Source: Lelliottia amnigena (GTDB lineage Bacteria > Pseudomonadota > Gammaproteobacteria > Enterobacterales > Enterobacteriaceae). Taken from it: a stretch of 64,000 bases of DNA. Under the pieces are notes generated by a model. The model was not told where the DNA came from. It worked only from the letters and a program-made list of their open reading frames with translations, and did not search any database. The translations under genes were made by a program, and so were the position numbers. How positions within the stretch are numbered: the first letter of the stretch is position 1; every line of letters starts with the position of its first letter. Positions 50,491 through 63,683 of the stretch are shown here, in pieces. The stretch is from assembly GCA_900635465.1 (NCBI GenBank), contig LR134135.1, positions 3,906,001 to 3,970,000 on the forward strand. Direction: 5' to 3'.

Positions 50491-51045
50491 ATGTCCGCCG
50501 TATTGCGTCCCTTCAAAGATCTGTTCCCTCAGAAAGGCGATCGCGTGATGATCGATAGTAGTAGCGTCGTCGTTGGCGATGTCAGGATGGCCGATGATGT
50601 AAGCATCTGGCCGTTAGTCGCCATTAGGGGCGATGTGAACCATGTCATGATTGGTTCACGCACCAATATTCAAGATGGCAGCGTTCTGCATGTCACTCAC
50701 AAGTCGACCCATAACCCCGAGGGGTGTCCTCTGATCGTTGGTGAAGATGTCACTATTGGTCATAAAGTGATGCTGCACGGCTGCACCATCGGTAATCGCG
50801 TGTTGGTTGGTATGGGATCGATTCTATTAGATGGGGTAATAGTAGAAGACGATATTATGATAGGGGCCGGAAGCCTGGTACCACAAAACAAACGCCTGGA
50901 AAGCGGCTATCTCTATTTAGGCCGCCCAGTAAAACAAATCCGCCCCTTAAATGAAGCGGAAATCGCAGGCCTACAATACTCAGCGAATAATTACGTGAAA
51001 TGGAAGGACGAATACCTGGCTCAGGAAAACCAAATCCAGCCCTGA
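50491..51045 (+). CDS. yrdA: YrdA, gamma-carbonic-anhydrase-like hexapeptide-repeat protein
   Basis: 184 residues, the E. coli length. Left-handed beta-helix repeats are visible (VVVGDVRMADDVSIWPLVAIRG, TIGNRVLVGMG). The three candidate metal histidines lie in HVTHKS, IGHKV and MLHGC. Family members bind zinc; E. coli YrdA has no established carbonic anhydrase activity. It is divergent from the rRNA operon, and its tail overlaps the end of yrdB by about 25 bases on the opposite strand. Confidence 0.95.
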   Translation: MSAVLRPFKDLFPQKGDRVMIDSSSVVVGDVRMADDVSIWPLVAIRGDVNHVMIGSRTNIQDGSVLHVTHKSTHNPEGCPLIVGEDVTIGHKVMLHGCTIGNRVLVGMGSILLDGVIVEDDIMIGAGSLVPQNKRLESGYLYLGRPVKQIRPLNEAEIAGLQYSANNYVKWKDEYLAQENQIQP

Positions 51046-51269
51046 TCGTCTTCCTGCTGATCCCGAATCAAATCGCTGGCTTCTTCTTCCAGATCCCAGC
51101 GATTATCTTTGAACACTTCAAGCGGCACAGCGCCACCAAAACGACGGAGTAATACTTCGCTTTTGATCGCGCAGATCAATTGCACACCATTTACCAATAC
51201 TGGAAAACAGACGGCCTGTTTATCTTCATCCCAGGTTTCTCTATCGGGAAAGTGGATCGCCTGATTCAC
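51021..51269 (-). CDS. yrdB: YrdB, conserved small protein (DUF1488)
   Basis: 82 residues (E. coli 85), [16 protein letters not shown] onward, ending DDQGWIWFS. The function is unknown. Its ATG overlaps the aroE TGA (ATGA), so it is translationally coupled to aroE. Confidence 0.94.
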   Translation of the reverse strand: MNQAIHFPDRETWDEDKQAVCFPVLVNGVQLICAIKSEVLLRRFGGAVPLEVFKDNRWDLEEEASDLIRDQQEDDQGWIWFS

Positions 51270-52084
51270 GCCAGTAATTCCTGTTTCAGTTTTTCAATAA
51301 CAGGTTCCACTGCAGGTAATACGCCATGCCAAAGTAGCACCGCATGCGCGGCCTGGCCCACCAGCATTCCCAGTCCATCCGAAAAATGTTTTGCCCCATG
51401 CCCTTCGCACCAACTCAGGAAAGGCGTACTTCCTTTTTGATAGAACATGTCATAGAAGTAAACGTGTGGTTTCACCAGAGAGGCTGGAATGGCGGGTACA
51501 TCACCGGCAATACCGCTGGATGTGGCATTAATAATAAGGTCGAACTCATGCCCTTCCAAATCCCTCATCGCCACGACATTGATACTCCCCGTGTGAGCAA
51601 ACAGCGTTGCCAGGTCTTTCGCACGGGAATATGTACGATTGGTAATCGTCACAGCACAATCCAACGATAGAAGCGGAAGCAAAACTCCACGAGATGCCCC
51701 GCCGGCTCCAATCAGCAAAATGCGCGACCCTGGTTTAATGAAAGAGAGTCTTTCCAGATCGCTCAATAAACCGATGCCGTCGGTGTTATCACCAAGCAGA
51801 CGTCCATCGTCCAAACGTTTAAGTGTATTCACCGCACCCGCAAGCGATGCACGCTCTGTCAACTCATCCGCTCGCTCAAAAGCTTCTTCTTTAAATGGCA
51901 CGGTAATATTTGCGCCTCTCGCCCCCTCGCAGAAAAAAGCATTGAGCGTAGCGAGGAAATCATCAACAGGCGCCAGGACACGATCATATGAATAGTTGAT
52001 GTGCAGTTGCTGGGCAAATTGCTGATGAATAAATGGCGATTTACTGTGCGCAATTGGGTTACCAAATACAGCGTACTTATCCAT
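51266..52084 (-). CDS. aroE: AroE, NADP-dependent shikimate dehydrogenase
   Basis: 272 residues from the second of two adjacent ATGs ([17 protein letters not shown]), the E. coli length. Shikimate-binding SKSPFIHQQ, catalytic lysine in VPFKEEAF, aspartate in [13 protein letters not shown] loop GAGGASRGV and NATSSG. It reduces 3-dehydroshikimate to shikimate, the step after AroQ. It lies between tsaC and yrdB in one operon. Confidence 0.97.
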   Translation of the reverse strand: MDKYAVFGNPIAHSKSPFIHQQFAQQLHINYSYDRVLAPVDDFLATLNAFFCEGARGANITVPFKEEAFERADELTERASLAGAVNTLKRLDDGRLLGDNTDGIGLLSDLERLSFIKPGSRILLIGAGGASRGVLLPLLSLDCAVTITNRTYSRAKDLATLFAHTGSINVVAMRDLEGHEFDLIINATSSGIAGDVPAIPASLVKPHVYFYDMFYQKGSTPFLSWCEGHGAKHFSDGLGMLVGQAAHAVLLWHGVLPAVEPVIEKLKQELLA

Positions 52085-52088
52085 CATA

Positions 52089-52661
52089 TTACCCCTGGCG
52101 AAAACGCTCGCCGGTCAACGCATCTCGGATTTCTGAAGGATTCAGTCGGCCACCGGTTTCACCGACGACCACTGGAAAATCGTCACCAAACTGGGTCAGC
52201 ACTTCTTGCGATGTACGGCAAGGCGGCAATCCCGTTAGGTTGGCACTGGTTGAAACGAGCGGCTTCCCAAAAGTCTCGCACAGTTCAATAACCAACGGAT
52301 GGTCTGTTACGCGAACAGCAAGTGAGTCAAAGCGCCCTGTCAACCAGCTCGGCGTGGTGGGTCGAGCCGGGAAAACAAAGGTGACCGGACCAGGCCAGGC
52401 GGCAAAAATGGTATTGCGCTGCTGCTCTGTCAACATTGAATCATCGATATAGGGTTTGAGCTGCTCAAAGTTTGCAGCAATCAAAATTAACCCTTTTTCG
52501 ACCGGGCGCTGTTTGAGTTTTAGTAAACGAGTCACTGCCGTTTCACTATCAGGATCGCATCCAACCCCAAACACAGCTTCAGTGGGATAAGCGATGACTT
52601 CTTCATTTTTTAGTACGTCCACCGCCTGTGCGATAGAGCCTAATGGAAAATTATTATTCAC
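52089..52661 (-). CDS. tsaC: TsaC, threonylcarbamoyl-AMP synthase
   Basis: 190 residues from a GTG at 52661 ([17 protein letters not shown]), the E. coli length. An earlier ATG would overlap yrdD. YrdC-fold motifs: [29 protein letters not shown] and [11 protein letters not shown]. It makes threonylcarbamoyl-AMP from threonine, bicarbonate and ATP for t6A37 modification of ANN-decoding tRNAs. It sits four bases after yrdD and just before aroE. Confidence 0.96.
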   Translation of the reverse strand: MNNNFPLGSIAQAVDVLKNEEVIAYPTEAVFGVGCDPDSETAVTRLLKLKQRPVEKGLILIAANFEQLKPYIDDSMLTEQQRNTIFAAWPGPVTFVFPARPTTPSWLTGRFDSLAVRVTDHPLVIELCETFGKPLVSTSANLTGLPPCRTSQEVLTQFGDDFPVVVGETGGRLNPSEIRDALTGERFRQG

Positions 52662-52665
52662 AGGT

Positions 52666-53208
52666 TTAATCCGCCGAATCCGGCTTTCCACATTGTTTAC
52701 TGGCGCAAAAGCGTTTGATGCCTTGTGCAGTTTTCTTCTCTATAAGGAGCGGATAATCGCAATGAGAGCATATACCCGCAACTGGCTTAAAATTGATAAC
52801 GAACTGGCATTCAGGATAGCGATCGCAGGAATGAAAAGTTTTACCGAAACGGGAACGTCGTTGGACTAACTGCCCCTGTTGACACTGTGGACAGGCTATC
52901 GCTGTTTCATCTGGCTTATCGATCTGTTCAGTATGTTCACATTCAGGGTAATGGCTGCATCCGATAAACATGCCAAAACGCCCCTGACGCAGCGCGAGAT
53001 TCGCACCACAGACTGGGCACGTTTGCCCTTCCAGAATTTTTACGATATGCCCGTCCGCCTGATTTTTCAGGGGACGGACATAATCACATTCCGGATAGTG
53101 TGAACAACCGAGAAACGGACCGTGTTTCCCGGACCGAATGACAAGTTCAGCCCCACATTGTGGGCAGGGCTCTTGATTACGCACCGTAAACAGTGCTGAT
53201 TTGGCCAT
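52666..53208 (-). CDS. yrdD: YrdD, topoisomerase-like zinc-finger protein
   Basis: 180 residues, the E. coli length. It consists of three type IA topoisomerase C-terminal zinc ribbons (each CPxCG...L..R.G..G.F.GCS.YPxC) plus a degenerate fourth (CSHCDYPLL...CASKQCG). No catalytic topoisomerase domain is present; a DNA-binding role is likely but unproven. It lies between smg and tsaC. Confidence 0.95.
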   Translation of the reverse strand: MAKSALFTVRNQEPCPQCGAELVIRSGKHGPFLGCSHYPECDYVRPLKNQADGHIVKILEGQTCPVCGANLALRQGRFGMFIGCSHYPECEHTEQIDKPDETAIACPQCQQGQLVQRRSRFGKTFHSCDRYPECQFVINFKPVAGICSHCDYPLLIEKKTAQGIKRFCASKQCGKPDSAD

Positions 53209-53234
53209 AACAACTCTTGGAGCAATGTAATGAA

Positions 53235-53708
53235 TTAATGAAGCATACCTTCATTCACTTCAAAGAGTAATTCTTCCATTTGCTGATAGGCGTTTTCACA
53301 ACCAGGGATGTTGAACAGAACCATCAGAATGACCCATTTCAGGTCTTCCAGTTCAAATTCTGCAGTATCCAGCGCCATGACACGCTCTATCACCATTTCT
53401 CGCGTTTCGAGGTTTAGCACCTGAATTTGCTCCAGGAATAAAACGAATCCCCGGCAGTTGGCATCCAGCCTTTCACACTCTTCAGCCGTGTAAATACGCA
53501 CGGACAGAGGATCGGAAGCAAGCTGCATGGGTTCGACAAGCCCTTCCTGATAATCAGCCAGTTTTTCTAGCCACAACAATGCGTTATAAATATCTTCCCG
53601 TTCAAATCCCGCATCGGTAAGATCCCGCGTCAGTCGGTCCTGGTCCACGCGCATTTCTGCTTCGTTATGGATGTAAGTCTCAAACAAATACATCAGTACG
53701 TCGAACAT
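53235..53708 (-). CDS. smg: Smg, conserved DUF494 protein
   Basis: 157 residues, the E. coli length, acidic and largely helical ([22 protein letters not shown]). No function is established. It overlaps the 3' end of dprA by 29 bases, so it is probably translationally coupled. Confidence 0.95.
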   Translation of the reverse strand: MFDVLMYLFETYIHNEAEMRVDQDRLTRDLTDAGFEREDIYNALLWLEKLADYQEGLVEPMQLASDPLSVRIYTAEECERLDANCRGFVLFLEQIQVLNLETREMVIERVMALDTAEFELEDLKWVILMVLFNIPGCENAYQQMEELLFEVNEGMLH

Positions 53709-54804
53709 GGCATGCCCTCCTTAATCGGACATAGCCGCCGGGTACAGCTGCGATCCATCCTGCTAACTCCAGTTCCAGTAGCTGTGCTACCGTGACTGGC
53801 ACAGATTGGCCGGCACGTTCAGCGACAACGTCAACAGGTGTTACCTCATCTCCTACGTTAGCCAGGAGCTCAGGAAATGGCAATGCTACCTCCTCCTGAT
53901 CTGATGAATAAAGTGCCATTTCTGATTCCTTGGGAATCCAATTCAATCCATATCGCAAATTTTCAAGAATTTCCTCGGCACTTGTGACAGGCGTTGCCCC
54001 CTGCTTAATCAGCCAATGAGGGCCTTCACATCCAGGATTGCCTATCGGCCCCGGCAACGCAAAAACTTCACGCCCTTGCTCAAGCGCGCATTTGGCTGTC
54101 ACTAGCGATCCGCTTCGCAATGCCGCCTCGATGACTAATACTCCGTGGCTCAAACCACTAATAATGCGATTGCGGCGAGGAAAATTACCGGGCCAGGGTG
54201 GGGTGGCGAGAGGAAACTCAGAAATAACCGCTCCTCCCGTTTCAATAATTTTGTCCGAAAGAGGAACATGCCGTTTAGGGTAAATACTGGACAGACCACT
54301 ACCCAGCACCGCGACAGTTTTGCCCTGCCCAGAAATCGCAGCCCGATGAGCGACACCATCAATGCCACACGCTAACCCACTGGTAATCGTGACGCCATTT
54401 CGCGCCAGATATTCGCAGAATAGGTTCCCCCACCTTTCGCCGTACCAGGAAGGAGAGCGGCTGCCGACGACGGCAAGTTGAAAGTGACTTAACACATCGA
54501 TACTGCCATTCACAAATAACGCGCCGGGATAGTCGGATAGGCTTCGCAACCGTGGCGGATAGAGAGGGCTGTCAGCAGGAAGCAGATAATGCCCCGGTCG
54601 TTCTAGCCAGTTAAAAGAACGTTCGAGTTCGGCTTCTTTTACACACAAAAAGTTGCGGGCCTGCTTGCTCGTTAGGCCAACATTCTTCAACGTCGTGTCG
54701 TCGATATTTTCGCGAGCGGCCAGATTTTGTGCAGCCCCCAGCATCGTGTCACCACATAAATCCCCGACGTGCATCAGACGTAACCATATCTCTGTGGAAG
54801 TCAT
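53680..54804 (-). CDS. dprA: DprA/Smf, DNA-processing protein
   Basis: 374 residues, the E. coli length, from the ATG at 54804 ([16 protein letters not shown]); the alternative starts at 54816 and 54834 lack support. An N-terminal SAM-like part precedes the Rossmann-like core with [31 protein letters not shown] text and [14 protein letters not shown]-terminal winged-helix domain (residues about 310-374) follows. It binds single-stranded DNA and loads RecA in transformation; its role in enterobacteria is minor. It is divergent from def. Confidence 0.95.
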   Translation of the reverse strand: MTSTEIWLRLMHVGDLCGDTMLGAAQNLAARENIDDTTLKNVGLTSKQARNFLCVKEAELERSFNWLERPGHYLLPADSPLYPPRLRSLSDYPGALFVNGSIDVLSHFQLAVVGSRSPSWYGERWGNLFCEYLARNGVTITSGLACGIDGVAHRAAISGQGKTVAVLGSGLSSIYPKRHVPLSDKIIETGGAVISEFPLATPPWPGNFPRRNRIISGLSHGVLVIEAALRSGSLVTAKCALEQGREVFALPGPIGNPGCEGPHWLIKQGATPVTSAEEILENLRYGLNWIPKESEMALYSSDQEEVALPFPELLANVGDEVTPVDVVAERAGQSVPVTVAQLLELELAGWIAAVPGGYVRLRRACHVRRTDVFV

Positions 54805-54931
54805 CCTTTTCCCTGCCATAAGCAGCCTCAGCAATCTTTGCGATTGGTTAGGGATGCTGTCAATCAGCAGGGGATTTGTCTAGAATAGAGGTAATAATCT
54901 TTTCAACTCCTGAACACGACTCTGGAAATTT

Positions 54932-55441
54932 ATGGCAGTTTTGCAAGTGTTACATATCCCGGACGAGCGCCTTCGCATCGTTGCTGAACCGGTAAAAGAA
55001 GTGAATGCAGAAATTCAGCGTATCGTTGATGATATGTTCGATACGATGTACGCAGAAGAAGGCATTGGTCTCGCGGCAACGCAGGTTGACATTCATAAAC
55101 GCATCATCGTTATCGATGTATCTGAAAACCGCGAAGATCGCCTGGTATTGATTAATCCAGAACTGCTCGAGCAGAGCGGTGAAACCGGAATTGAGGAAGG
55201 CTGCCTGTCTATTCCAGAACAGCGCGCGCTGGTTCCTCGTGCCGAGAAGGTCAAAATCCGTGCGCTGGATCGTGACGGTAAGTCATTTGAACTGGAAGCC
55301 GACGATTTACTCGCAATCTGTATTCAGCATGAGATGGACCACTTAGTCGGTAAACTGTTTATCGATTATCTCTCTCCCCTGAAACAACAGCGTATTCGTC
55401 AGAAGGTCGAGAAACTGGATCGTATGCGCGCACGCGCATAA
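54932..55441 (+). CDS. def: Peptide deformylase
   Basis: 169 residues, the E. coli length. The three family motifs are present: [18 protein letters not shown] (metal cysteine) and QHEMDHLVG (two metal histidines and the catalytic glutamate). It removes the formyl group from nascent proteins using Fe2+. It is the first gene of def-fmt, divergent from dprA. Confidence 0.98.
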   Translation: MAVLQVLHIPDERLRIVAEPVKEVNAEIQRIVDDMFDTMYAEEGIGLAATQVDIHKRIIVIDVSENREDRLVLINPELLEQSGETGIEEGCLSIPEQRALVPRAEKVKIRALDRDGKSFELEADDLLAICIQHEMDHLVGKLFIDYLSPLKQQRIRQKVEKLDRMRARA

Positions 55442-55467
55442 CGTGCCCCTCGGATACAAGGAATAAC

Positions 55468-56415
55468 GTGTCTAAAAAGCTACGCATAATTTTCGCGGGA
55501 ACACCTGACTTCGCAGCGCGTCATCTCGATGCGCTGCTCTCTTCTGGCCACCAGATTGTTGGTGTGTTTACCCAACCAGACCGCCCTGCTGGTCGTGGCA
55601 AAAAACTGATGCCTGGCCCGGTTAAAGTCCTCGCTGAAAAACATAACTTACCGGTATTTCAGCCAGTATCCTTACGTCCTCAAGAAAATCAGCAGCTTGT
55701 CTATGAGCTCAATGCTGATGTCATGGTTGTCGTGGCATACGGATTAATTTTGCCAAAAGCCGTACTTGATATGCCACGTCTCGGCTGTATCAATGTGCAC
55801 GGTTCTCTGCTTCCTCGCTGGCGCGGCGCGGCGCCTATCCAGCGTTCACTGTGGGCGGGTGATAGCGAAACGGGTGTCACCATCATGCGGATGGATGTCG
55901 GGCTGGATACAGGTGACATGCTTTACAAACTGGCGTGCCCCATCACGGCAGAAGATACCAGCGCAACGTTGTATGACAAACTGGCGGATCTCGGCCCGCA
56001 AGGCTTAATCGAAACATTGCAGCAACTTGCCGACGGTAAAGTGCAGCCAGAAGTACAGGATGAAGCCTTCGTAACTTACGCTGAGAAGCTCAGTAAAGAA
56101 GAAGCTCAACTCGACTGGTCACTTTCTGCAGCACAGCTGGAACGTTGTATCCGCGCATTTAATCCCTGGCCAATGAGCTGGATGACCATTGACGAGCAGC
56201 CAGTGAAAATCTGGAAAGCTTCCGTTATCAGTGGGGAAGCTAAAGCGGAGCCAGGCACTATTATTGAAGCAACCCGAGAAGGTATTCAGGTTGCAACCGC
56301 AGACGGCATTCTCAATCTGGAATCGCTACAACCTGCGGGTAAAAAAGCCATGAGCGCGCAAGATTTGCTGAATTCACGTCGCGAGTGGTTTACCCCAGGC
56401 ACGCGTCTCGCCTGA
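55468..56415 (+). CDS. fmt: Methionyl-tRNA formyltransferase
   Basis: 315 residues, starting with GTG at 55468, as in E. coli. The N-terminal formyltransferase domain has [32 protein letters not shown] (catalytic Asn and His) and DTGDMLYK (Asp). The C-terminal OB-like domain binds tRNA. It formylates Met-tRNAfMet using 10-formyl-THF. It sits 26 bases after def. Confidence 0.97.
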   Translation: MSKKLRIIFAGTPDFAARHLDALLSSGHQIVGVFTQPDRPAGRGKKLMPGPVKVLAEKHNLPVFQPVSLRPQENQQLVYELNADVMVVVAYGLILPKAVLDMPRLGCINVHGSLLPRWRGAAPIQRSLWAGDSETGVTIMRMDVGLDTGDMLYKLACPITAEDTSATLYDKLADLGPQGLIETLQQLADGKVQPEVQDEAFVTYAEKLSKEEAQLDWSLSAAQLERCIRAFNPWPMSWMTIDEQPVKIWKASVISGEAKAEPGTIIEATREGIQVATADGILNLESLQPAGKKAMSAQDLLNSRREWFTPGTRLA

Positions 56416-56431
56416 TTATATTTAATCTAAG

Positions 56432-56457
56432 GCCCGGTTTTTCCGGGCATTTTTATT
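56432..56457 (+). terminator. Terminator-like hairpin between fmt and rsmB
   Basis: GCCCGG / CCGGGC with a short T loop, followed by ATTTTTATTT, ten bases before rsmB. rsmB is usually transcribed with def-fmt, so this is probably a partial terminator. Confidence 0.7.
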
Positions 56458-56466
56458 TTTGCGGTT

Positions 56467-57753
56467 ATGAAAAAACAAAATCTTCGTAGCATGGCAGCAA
56501 GTGCCATCGAGAAAGTGGTCGAACAGGGTCAATCTCTGAGTAATATCCTGCCACCGCTTCAACAAAAAGTTTCCGATAAAGATAAAGCCCTGCTCCAGGA
56601 GCTGTGCTTTGGTGTCCTACGCACGCTCCCACAACAGGAATGGCTCATCAGCAAGCTGATGTCCAGGCCAATGACAGGCAAGCAGCGCACCATCCATTAT
56701 TTAATAATGGTGGGTTTCTACCAGCTGCTTCATACCCGAATTCCGCCTCATGCGGCATTGGCCGAGACCGTTGAAGGAGCGGTTGTGATCAAGCGACCGC
56801 AATTAAAGGGCTTGATAAACGGCGTGTTACGTCAATTCCAGCGTCAACAGGAAGAGCTGCTGGCTGAGTTTGCAGATTCTGATAAGCGTTTTCTACATCC
56901 TGAGTGGCTACTGAAGCGCCTGCAGAAAGCTTACCCATCACAGTGGCAGGCAATAGTTGAGGCAAATAATCAACGTCCTCCTATGTGGCTGCGCGTAAAT
57001 CGAAACCATCATACTCGCGATGAATGGCTGGCTTTGCTGGAAACAGCGGAGATGAACGGCTTTACGCATGATGCCTATCCTGATGCAATACGCCTTGCCT
57101 CTCCAGCTCCGGTGCAATCATTGCCAGGTTTCGAGCAAGGATGGGTGACAGTCCAGGACGCTTCAGCACAGGGCTGTATGACGTATCTCGAGCCGCAAAA
57201 CGGCGATCGTATTCTTGATCTCTGTGCAGCACCTGGCGGTAAAACGACACATATTCTTGAAGTTGCTCCTAAAGCCAGCGTCATGGCTGTCGATATTGAT
57301 GAGCAACGACTTTCTCGCGTGTACGACAACTTAAAACGCCTGGGCATGAAAGCAGAAGTCAAACAGGGTGACGGACGGACGCCTGCGCAGTGGTGCGGGG
57401 ATGAACAGTTTGATCGTATTTTGGTTGATGCTCCCTGCTCTGCGACCGGCGTTATTCGCCGACATCCAGACATCAAATGGCTACGCCGGGATCGTGATAT
57501 TAACGAACTGGCGCAACTTCAAAGCGAAATTCTTGACGCCGTTTGGCCGCATCTTAAGCCTGGCGGTACGTTGGTTTACGCAACCTGCTCAGTCCTTCCG
57601 GAAGAAAATAGCCAACAGATTGCTGCATTCCTGAAACGCACGTCTAATGCCACTCTGCGGGCTACCGGTACTCCCGATAAACCAGGCATACAAAACCTCC
57701 CTGGAGCAGAAGACGGTGACGGCTTCTTTTACGCTAAGCTAATCAAAGAGTGA
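56467..57753 (+). CDS. rsmB: RsmB, 16S rRNA m5C967 methyltransferase
   Basis: 428 residues (E. coli 429). An N-terminal NusB-like RNA-binding domain (about 1-140) precedes the SAM methyltransferase core, with [22 protein letters not shown] and [11 protein letters not shown]; the last two carry the paired cysteines used by RNA m5C enzymes. It methylates C967 of 16S rRNA. trkA follows 22 bases later. Confidence 0.97.
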   Translation: MKKQNLRSMAASAIEKVVEQGQSLSNILPPLQQKVSDKDKALLQELCFGVLRTLPQQEWLISKLMSRPMTGKQRTIHYLIMVGFYQLLHTRIPPHAALAETVEGAVVIKRPQLKGLINGVLRQFQRQQEELLAEFADSDKRFLHPEWLLKRLQKAYPSQWQAIVEANNQRPPMWLRVNRNHHTRDEWLALLETAEMNGFTHDAYPDAIRLASPAPVQSLPGFEQGWVTVQDASAQGCMTYLEPQNGDRILDLCAAPGGKTTHILEVAPKASVMAVDIDEQRLSRVYDNLKRLGMKAEVKQGDGRTPAQWCGDEQFDRILVDAPCSATGVIRRHPDIKWLRRDRDINELAQLQSEILDAVWPHLKPGGTLVYATCSVLPEENSQQIAAFLKRTSNATLRATGTPDKPGIQNLPGAEDGDGFFYAKLIKE

Positions 57754-57775
57754 TATTTAAAACAGGTCGCAATCT

Positions 57776-59152
57776 ATGAAGATTATCATTCTGGGTGCTG
57801 GGCAAGTCGGCGGAACGCTGGCCGAAAACCTCGTGGGTGAGAATAACGATATCACCATCGTTGACGTCAATGGAGATCGCCTTCGCGAGCTGCAGGATAA
57901 ATTCGATCTGCGTGTTGTTCAGGGACATGGCTCCCATCCTCGTGTACTCCGTGAGGCAGGTGCGGATGACGCTGACATGCTGGTTGCGGTCACCAGTTCT
58001 GATGAAACGAACATGATTGCCTGTCAGGTCGCTTTTTCGCTGTTCAATACCCCGAATCGTATTGCGCGTATACGATCCCCAGATTACGTCCGTGATGCGG
58101 ATAAACTATTCAATTCAGAAGCCGTTCCCATCGATCATCTCATCGCTCCGGAACAGCTGGTTATCGACAGTATTTATCGATTAATAGAATATCCGGGTGC
58201 GCTGCAGGTTGTGAACTTCGCTGAAGGCAAAGTTAGCCTGGCGGTAGTTAAAGCCTATTATGGCGGGCCTCTGATTGGTAACGCATTGTCTACTATGCGT
58301 GAACACATGCCGCATATTGATACTCGCGTGGTAGCAATATTTCGTCATGACAGACCGATTCGACCGCAGGGTTCAACCATTGTTGAAGCGGGTGATGAGG
58401 TGTTCTTTATTGCAGCATCTCAGCATATTCGCGCCGTAATGAGTGAACTCCAACGTCTGGAAAAACCTTACAAGCGTATCATGCTGGTTGGCGGCGGTAA
58501 TATTGGCGCAGGTCTTGCCCACCGACTGGAGAAAGATTACAGCGTAAAATTGATCGAGCGCGATCAACAACGTGCCGCTGAATTAGCAGAGAAACTGCAA
58601 AACACGATCGTTTTTTATGGCGATGCTTCGGATCAAGAGTTGCTGGCGGAAGAACATATCGATCAAGTTGATCTCTTTATTGCCGTCACCAATGATGATG
58701 AAGCGAACATCATGTCTGCGATGCTGGCTAAACGTATGGGCGCTAAAAAAGTGATGGTGCTCATTCAGCGCCGTGCTTACGTCGATCTTGTGCAAGGCAG
58801 TGTTATTGATATCGCAATCTCTCCACAGCAGGCAACCATTTCGGCTTTGTTAAGCCATGTGCGTAAAGCTGATATTGTGGGCGTTTCCTCTCTTCGCCGT
58901 GGCGTAGCAGAAGCGATAGAAGCGGTGGCGCATGGGGATGAAACTACGTCTCGCGTTGTGGGTCGTGCCATCGATGAAATCAAGTTGCCGCCAGGCACAA
59001 TTATCGGCGCCGTCGTTCGAGGTAATGACGTCATGATCGCGAATGATAATCTTCGTATCGAACAGGGCGATCATGTCATTATGTTCCTGACAGACAAAAA
59101 ATTTATTAGCGACGTTGAACGTTTATTCCAGCCCAGTCCTTTCTTCCTTTAG
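57776..59152 (+). CDS. trkA: TrkA, NAD-binding regulatory subunit of Trk potassium uptake
   Basis: 458 residues, the E. coli length. It has two tandem RCK/TrkA-N halves, each with a Rossmann loop: [19 protein letters not shown] at the start and [16 protein letters not shown] at about 235. Each is followed by a TrkA-C domain. It gates the TrkH/TrkG potassium channels in response to nucleotides. It is the last gene of def-fmt-rsmB-trkA. A weak hairpin (GGTGCT / AGCACC, 59161-59179) follows and may end the transcript. Confidence 0.97.
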   Translation: MKIIILGAGQVGGTLAENLVGENNDITIVDVNGDRLRELQDKFDLRVVQGHGSHPRVLREAGADDADMLVAVTSSDETNMIACQVAFSLFNTPNRIARIRSPDYVRDADKLFNSEAVPIDHLIAPEQLVIDSIYRLIEYPGALQVVNFAEGKVSLAVVKAYYGGPLIGNALSTMREHMPHIDTRVVAIFRHDRPIRPQGSTIVEAGDEVFFIAASQHIRAVMSELQRLEKPYKRIMLVGGGNIGAGLAHRLEKDYSVKLIERDQQRAAELAEKLQNTIVFYGDASDQELLAEEHIDQVDLFIAVTNDDEANIMSAMLAKRMGAKKVMVLIQRRAYVDLVQGSVIDIAISPQQATISALLSHVRKADIVGVSSLRRGVAEAIEAVAHGDETTSRVVGRAIDEIKLPPGTIIGAVVRGNDVMIANDNLRIEQGDHVIMFLTDKKFISDVERLFQPSPFFL

Positions 59153-59298
59153 CGATAAGCGGTGCTTTTCAAGAGCACCTCTTTCATTAACTATTTATTT
59201 TATAATGATTAACTTTCGTAGCGATTATTTATCCTCAATGGAAATTGGCTAATCATTTGTTAGACTTAACTTTATCTGTTGGCTTAAGGAGAAAGAAA

Positions 59299-59712
59299 AT
59301 GAGTATTGTTAAAGAGTTTCGCGAATTTGCGATGCGTGGGAATGTAGTAGACCTTGCTGTGGGTGTGATTATTGGTGCAGCATTCGGCAAGATTGTTTCA
59401 TCTTTGGTTGCCGACATCATTATGCCGCCGTTAGGTCTTTTAATTGGTGGGATTGATTTCAAACAGTTCGCCGTCACTTTGAGGGATGCGCAAGGCGATA
59501 TTCCTGCAGTAGTGATGCACTACGGCGTGTTTATTCAAAACGTTTTTGATTTTGTCATTGTTGCGTTTGCAATCTTTATGGCCATTAAGCTTATTAACAG
59601 ATTGAATCGCAAGAAAGAAGAACCGGCAGCGGTGCCTCCGGCCCCTTCCAAGGAAGAGGTCTTGTTGACTCAAATTCGCGATCTGTTAAAAGAACAGAAC
59701 AACCGTATTTAA
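59299..59712 (+). CDS. mscL: MscL, large-conductance mechanosensitive channel
   Basis: 137 residues (E. coli 136) from the ATG at 59299, preceded by AAGGAG. An upstream start would add a non-homologous leader. N-terminal amphipathic helix [24 protein letters not shown]1 to about 45, TM2 around 75-100, and a cytoplasmic helical bundle. As a pentamer it opens under membrane tension to release solutes on osmotic downshift. Its 3' end overlaps convergent arfA by 27 bases. Confidence 0.97.
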   Translation: MSIVKEFREFAMRGNVVDLAVGVIIGAAFGKIVSSLVADIIMPPLGLLIGGIDFKQFAVTLRDAQGDIPAVVMHYGVFIQNVFDFVIVAFAIFMAIKLINRLNRKKEEPAAVPPAPSKEEVLLTQIRDLLKEQNNRI

Positions 59713-59928
59713 TCGGCCGCGTAAAGTCAGAAGGCCAGCGGTAAAAAAGAGATTCTCTTTCTTACCGCTGGCCTCCCACTTACCTTTCTTAGCATGCTTC
59801 CCTTTGCGCAAGAAACTCCCTTTCCCTTTTTTGTTCTTTTCGACTCGTTGTCTAAATAAAGGATCATGAAGTAATGCCTCTATGGCGTTATCTCTGATTT
59901 GCCCTTTCTTATGTTGATAATGGCTCAT
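59686..59928 (-). CDS. arfA: ArfA (YhdL), alternative ribosome-rescue factor
   Basis: 80 codons (E. coli 72): [33 protein letters not shown]..., the family text, with the lysine/glycine-rich region needed for ribosome binding ([20 protein letters not shown]). A strong hairpin lies inside the 3' part of the reading frame. In E. coli the mRNA is cut or terminated there, so active ArfA is a C-terminally truncated product made from non-stop mRNA and cleared by tmRNA. The codons after the hairpin are therefore probably rarely used, which explains their divergence. It recruits RF2 when trans-translation fails. Confidence 0.93.
   Translation of the reverse strand: MSHYQHKKGQIRDNAIEALLHDPLFRQRVEKNKKGKGSFLRKGKHAKKGKWEASGKKENLFFTAGLLTLRGRLNTVVLFF
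59731..59775 (-). terminator. Hairpin inside arfA generating non-stop mRNA
   Basis: Twelve-base arms (GGCCAGCGGTAA / TTACCGCTGGCC) with further A/T pairs inside form a long stem within the last third of arfA. It corresponds to the RNase III cleavage or termination stem of E. coli arfA. Being symmetrical, it may also end the convergent mscL transcript. Confidence 0.8.
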
Positions 59929-59985
59929 GAAATCTCCAGATGGTGGATAAAAACGGCGTGAGTGTAGATCCTCAGTGTTAAGAAA

Positions 59986-60411
59986 TCAACAACCATGGTG
60001 TATACCGCTAGCACCTTGCTCCAGCGTTTCGAGAATGGAGCAATAAACGCTACTGTGCGCGCTACCACAACATGCGTCGTTCAGGCGCTGCAATGAACGC
60101 TGCATAATCTGCAACTCCTCAATACGTAACTCGACTTCATTCAACCTGGCCTGCACGATGCTTTTTGATTCCTGACAAGTGTGGTGTGCAGGATCGATGC
60201 GGATCGAAAGTAACTCACGAATAGAATCCAGTGTAAAACCAAGCTGTCTTCCATAACGGATAAACTTGAGTCGCTGAAGATCTGTTTCGGTATAAAGACG
60301 GAACCCACCTTCAGTACGAACTTTGTGTTCCATCATCTGCTGTTTTTCGTAATATCGAATAGTGTCTGGCGTAACGTCAGCCAATTTTGCGAGTTCACCG
60401 ATGCGGTACAT
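59986..60411 (-). CDS. zntR: ZntR, zinc-responsive MerR-family regulator
   Basis: 141 residues, the E. coli length. The N-terminal MerR winged helix is MYRIGELAKLADVTPDTIRYYEK. Zinc ligands: HHTCQESK (about C79), NDACCGSAHSSVYC (C114, C115, H119, C124) and the terminal GC (C141). It activates the zntA zinc-export ATPase. In E. coli yhdN lies upstream of it; here the upstream 330 bases hold no gene. Confidence 0.97.
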   Translation of the reverse strand: MYRIGELAKLADVTPDTIRYYEKQQMMEHKVRTEGGFRLYTETDLQRLKFIRYGRQLGFTLDSIRELLSIRIDPAHHTCQESKSIVQARLNEVELRIEELQIMQRSLQRLNDACCGSAHSSVYCSILETLEQGASGIHHGC

Positions 60412-60698
60412 AGTTTGCCCTCATTAATTTTTCAACAGCCCTAATCGTCATCATACAAGAAAGCGCAGCAATATGGGGTCTAATGGTGCTTATCTCAGTC
60501 AGCGCCAAAAGCCTCAAAATCATCATATCTAAGTGGATTTGTTAAGTTTGAGCCAGATAACTGTACAGGTCACAGAATCCTGCGAGACAATTATTGCGAA
60601 TTAACTTGCCAGAATAAACAAGCGATACCACTTAACCAATTGAAAATGAAAGAAGAATATTACGGCGACTAGAGAGAGAGGCGGGGATCTTCAAGATA
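60412..60698. other. zntR-rplQ intergenic region; yhdN absent
   Basis: I searched the roughly 290 bases on both strands for YhdN text and found none, nor any other open frame worth reporting. The region should hold the zntR promoter; I could not place it. Confidence 0.6.
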
Positions 60699-60727
60699 TA
60701 AAAAAACCCGCCGAAGCGGGTCTTTTT
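60699..60727 (-). terminator. Terminator of the alpha ribosomal operon
   Basis: On the minus strand AAAAAGACCCGC, TTCG loop, GCGGGTTTTTTT: a GC stem with a UUCG-type tetraloop and U-tract, 14 bases past the rplQ stop. Confidence 0.95.
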
Positions 60728-60740
60728 ACGTTACTACAGA

Positions 60741-61151
<411 letters not shown>

Positions 61152-61167
61152 TTAACCTGTGATCCGG

Positions 61168-62157
61168 TTACTCGTCAGCAATGCTTGCTGGTGGCCAGTT
61201 TTCCAGGCGCATGCCCAGAGACAAACCACGGGAAGCTAGCACGTCTTTAATCTCAGTAAGAGATTTTTTACCCAGGTTCGGCGTTTTCAGCAACTCAACC
61301 TCGGTACGCTGTACCAGATCACCGATATAGTGGATAGCTTCTGCCTTGAGGCAGTTAGCAGAGCGGACAGTCAATTCCAGATCGTCAACAGGGCGCAGCA
61401 GGATCGGATCGAACTCTGGTTTCTCTTCTTTAACTTCTGGCTGACGAACATCACGTAGGTCAACAAAAGCTTCAAGTTGTTCTGCCAGAATGGTTGCCGC
61501 ACGACGAATCGCCTCTTCAGGATCGATTGTGCCGTTGGTTTCCATTTCGATGACCAGCTTGTCCAGGTCGGTACGCTGTTCGACACGTGCTGCTTCAACA
61601 TTGTAGGCGATACGCTCTACAGGGCTGTAACATGCGTCGACGAGCAGACGGCCGATTGGGCGCTCATCTTCTTCCGAATGAATTCGGGCAGAAGCCGGCA
61701 CATAACCACGACCGCGCTGAACTTTGATACGCATGCTAATCGCTGCGTTCTCATCGGTCAGGTGGCAGATCACGTGCTGCGGCTTGACGATTTCGACATC
61801 ACCGTCGTGGGTGATATCGGCTGCAGTCACAGGGCCAATGCCAGATTTATTCAGAGTAAGGATAACTTCATCTTTCCCCTGAACTCTCACCGCCAGCCCT
61901 TTCAGGTTGAGCAGGATTTCAAGGATATCTTCCTGAACGCCTTCTTTGGTGCTGTACTCATGGAGCACACCATCAATCTCAACTTCGGTTACCGCACAAC
62001 CCGGCATCGACGAGAGCAGAATACGGCGCAGTGCGTTACCCAGAGTATGGCCAAAGCCACGCTCTAAAGGCTCAAGGGTCACCTTGGCGTGCGTCGAACT
62101 CACTTGCTCGATATCTACCAGGCGCGGTTTTAGAAACTCTGTCACAGAACCCTGCAT
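61168..62157 (-). CDS. rpoA: RNA polymerase alpha subunit
   Basis: 329 residues, as in E. coli. The N-terminal dimerisation domain ([18 protein letters not shown]) is joined by a flexible linker (about 235-249) to the C-terminal domain that binds UP elements and activators ([20 protein letters not shown]). It assembles core polymerase and sits 25 bases after rpsD. Confidence 0.99.
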
Positions 62158-62182
62158 TGTGTCCTCTCTTTGGTACTAAGCT

Positions 62183-62806
<624 letters not shown>

Positions 62807-62837
62807 CTATCTCCAACAATCCTAGAAAACGTAAGCG

Positions 62838-63230
<393 letters not shown>

Positions 63231-63243
63231 TCAATCACCCCGA

Positions 63244-63680
<437 letters not shown>

Positions 63681-63683
63681 TAC

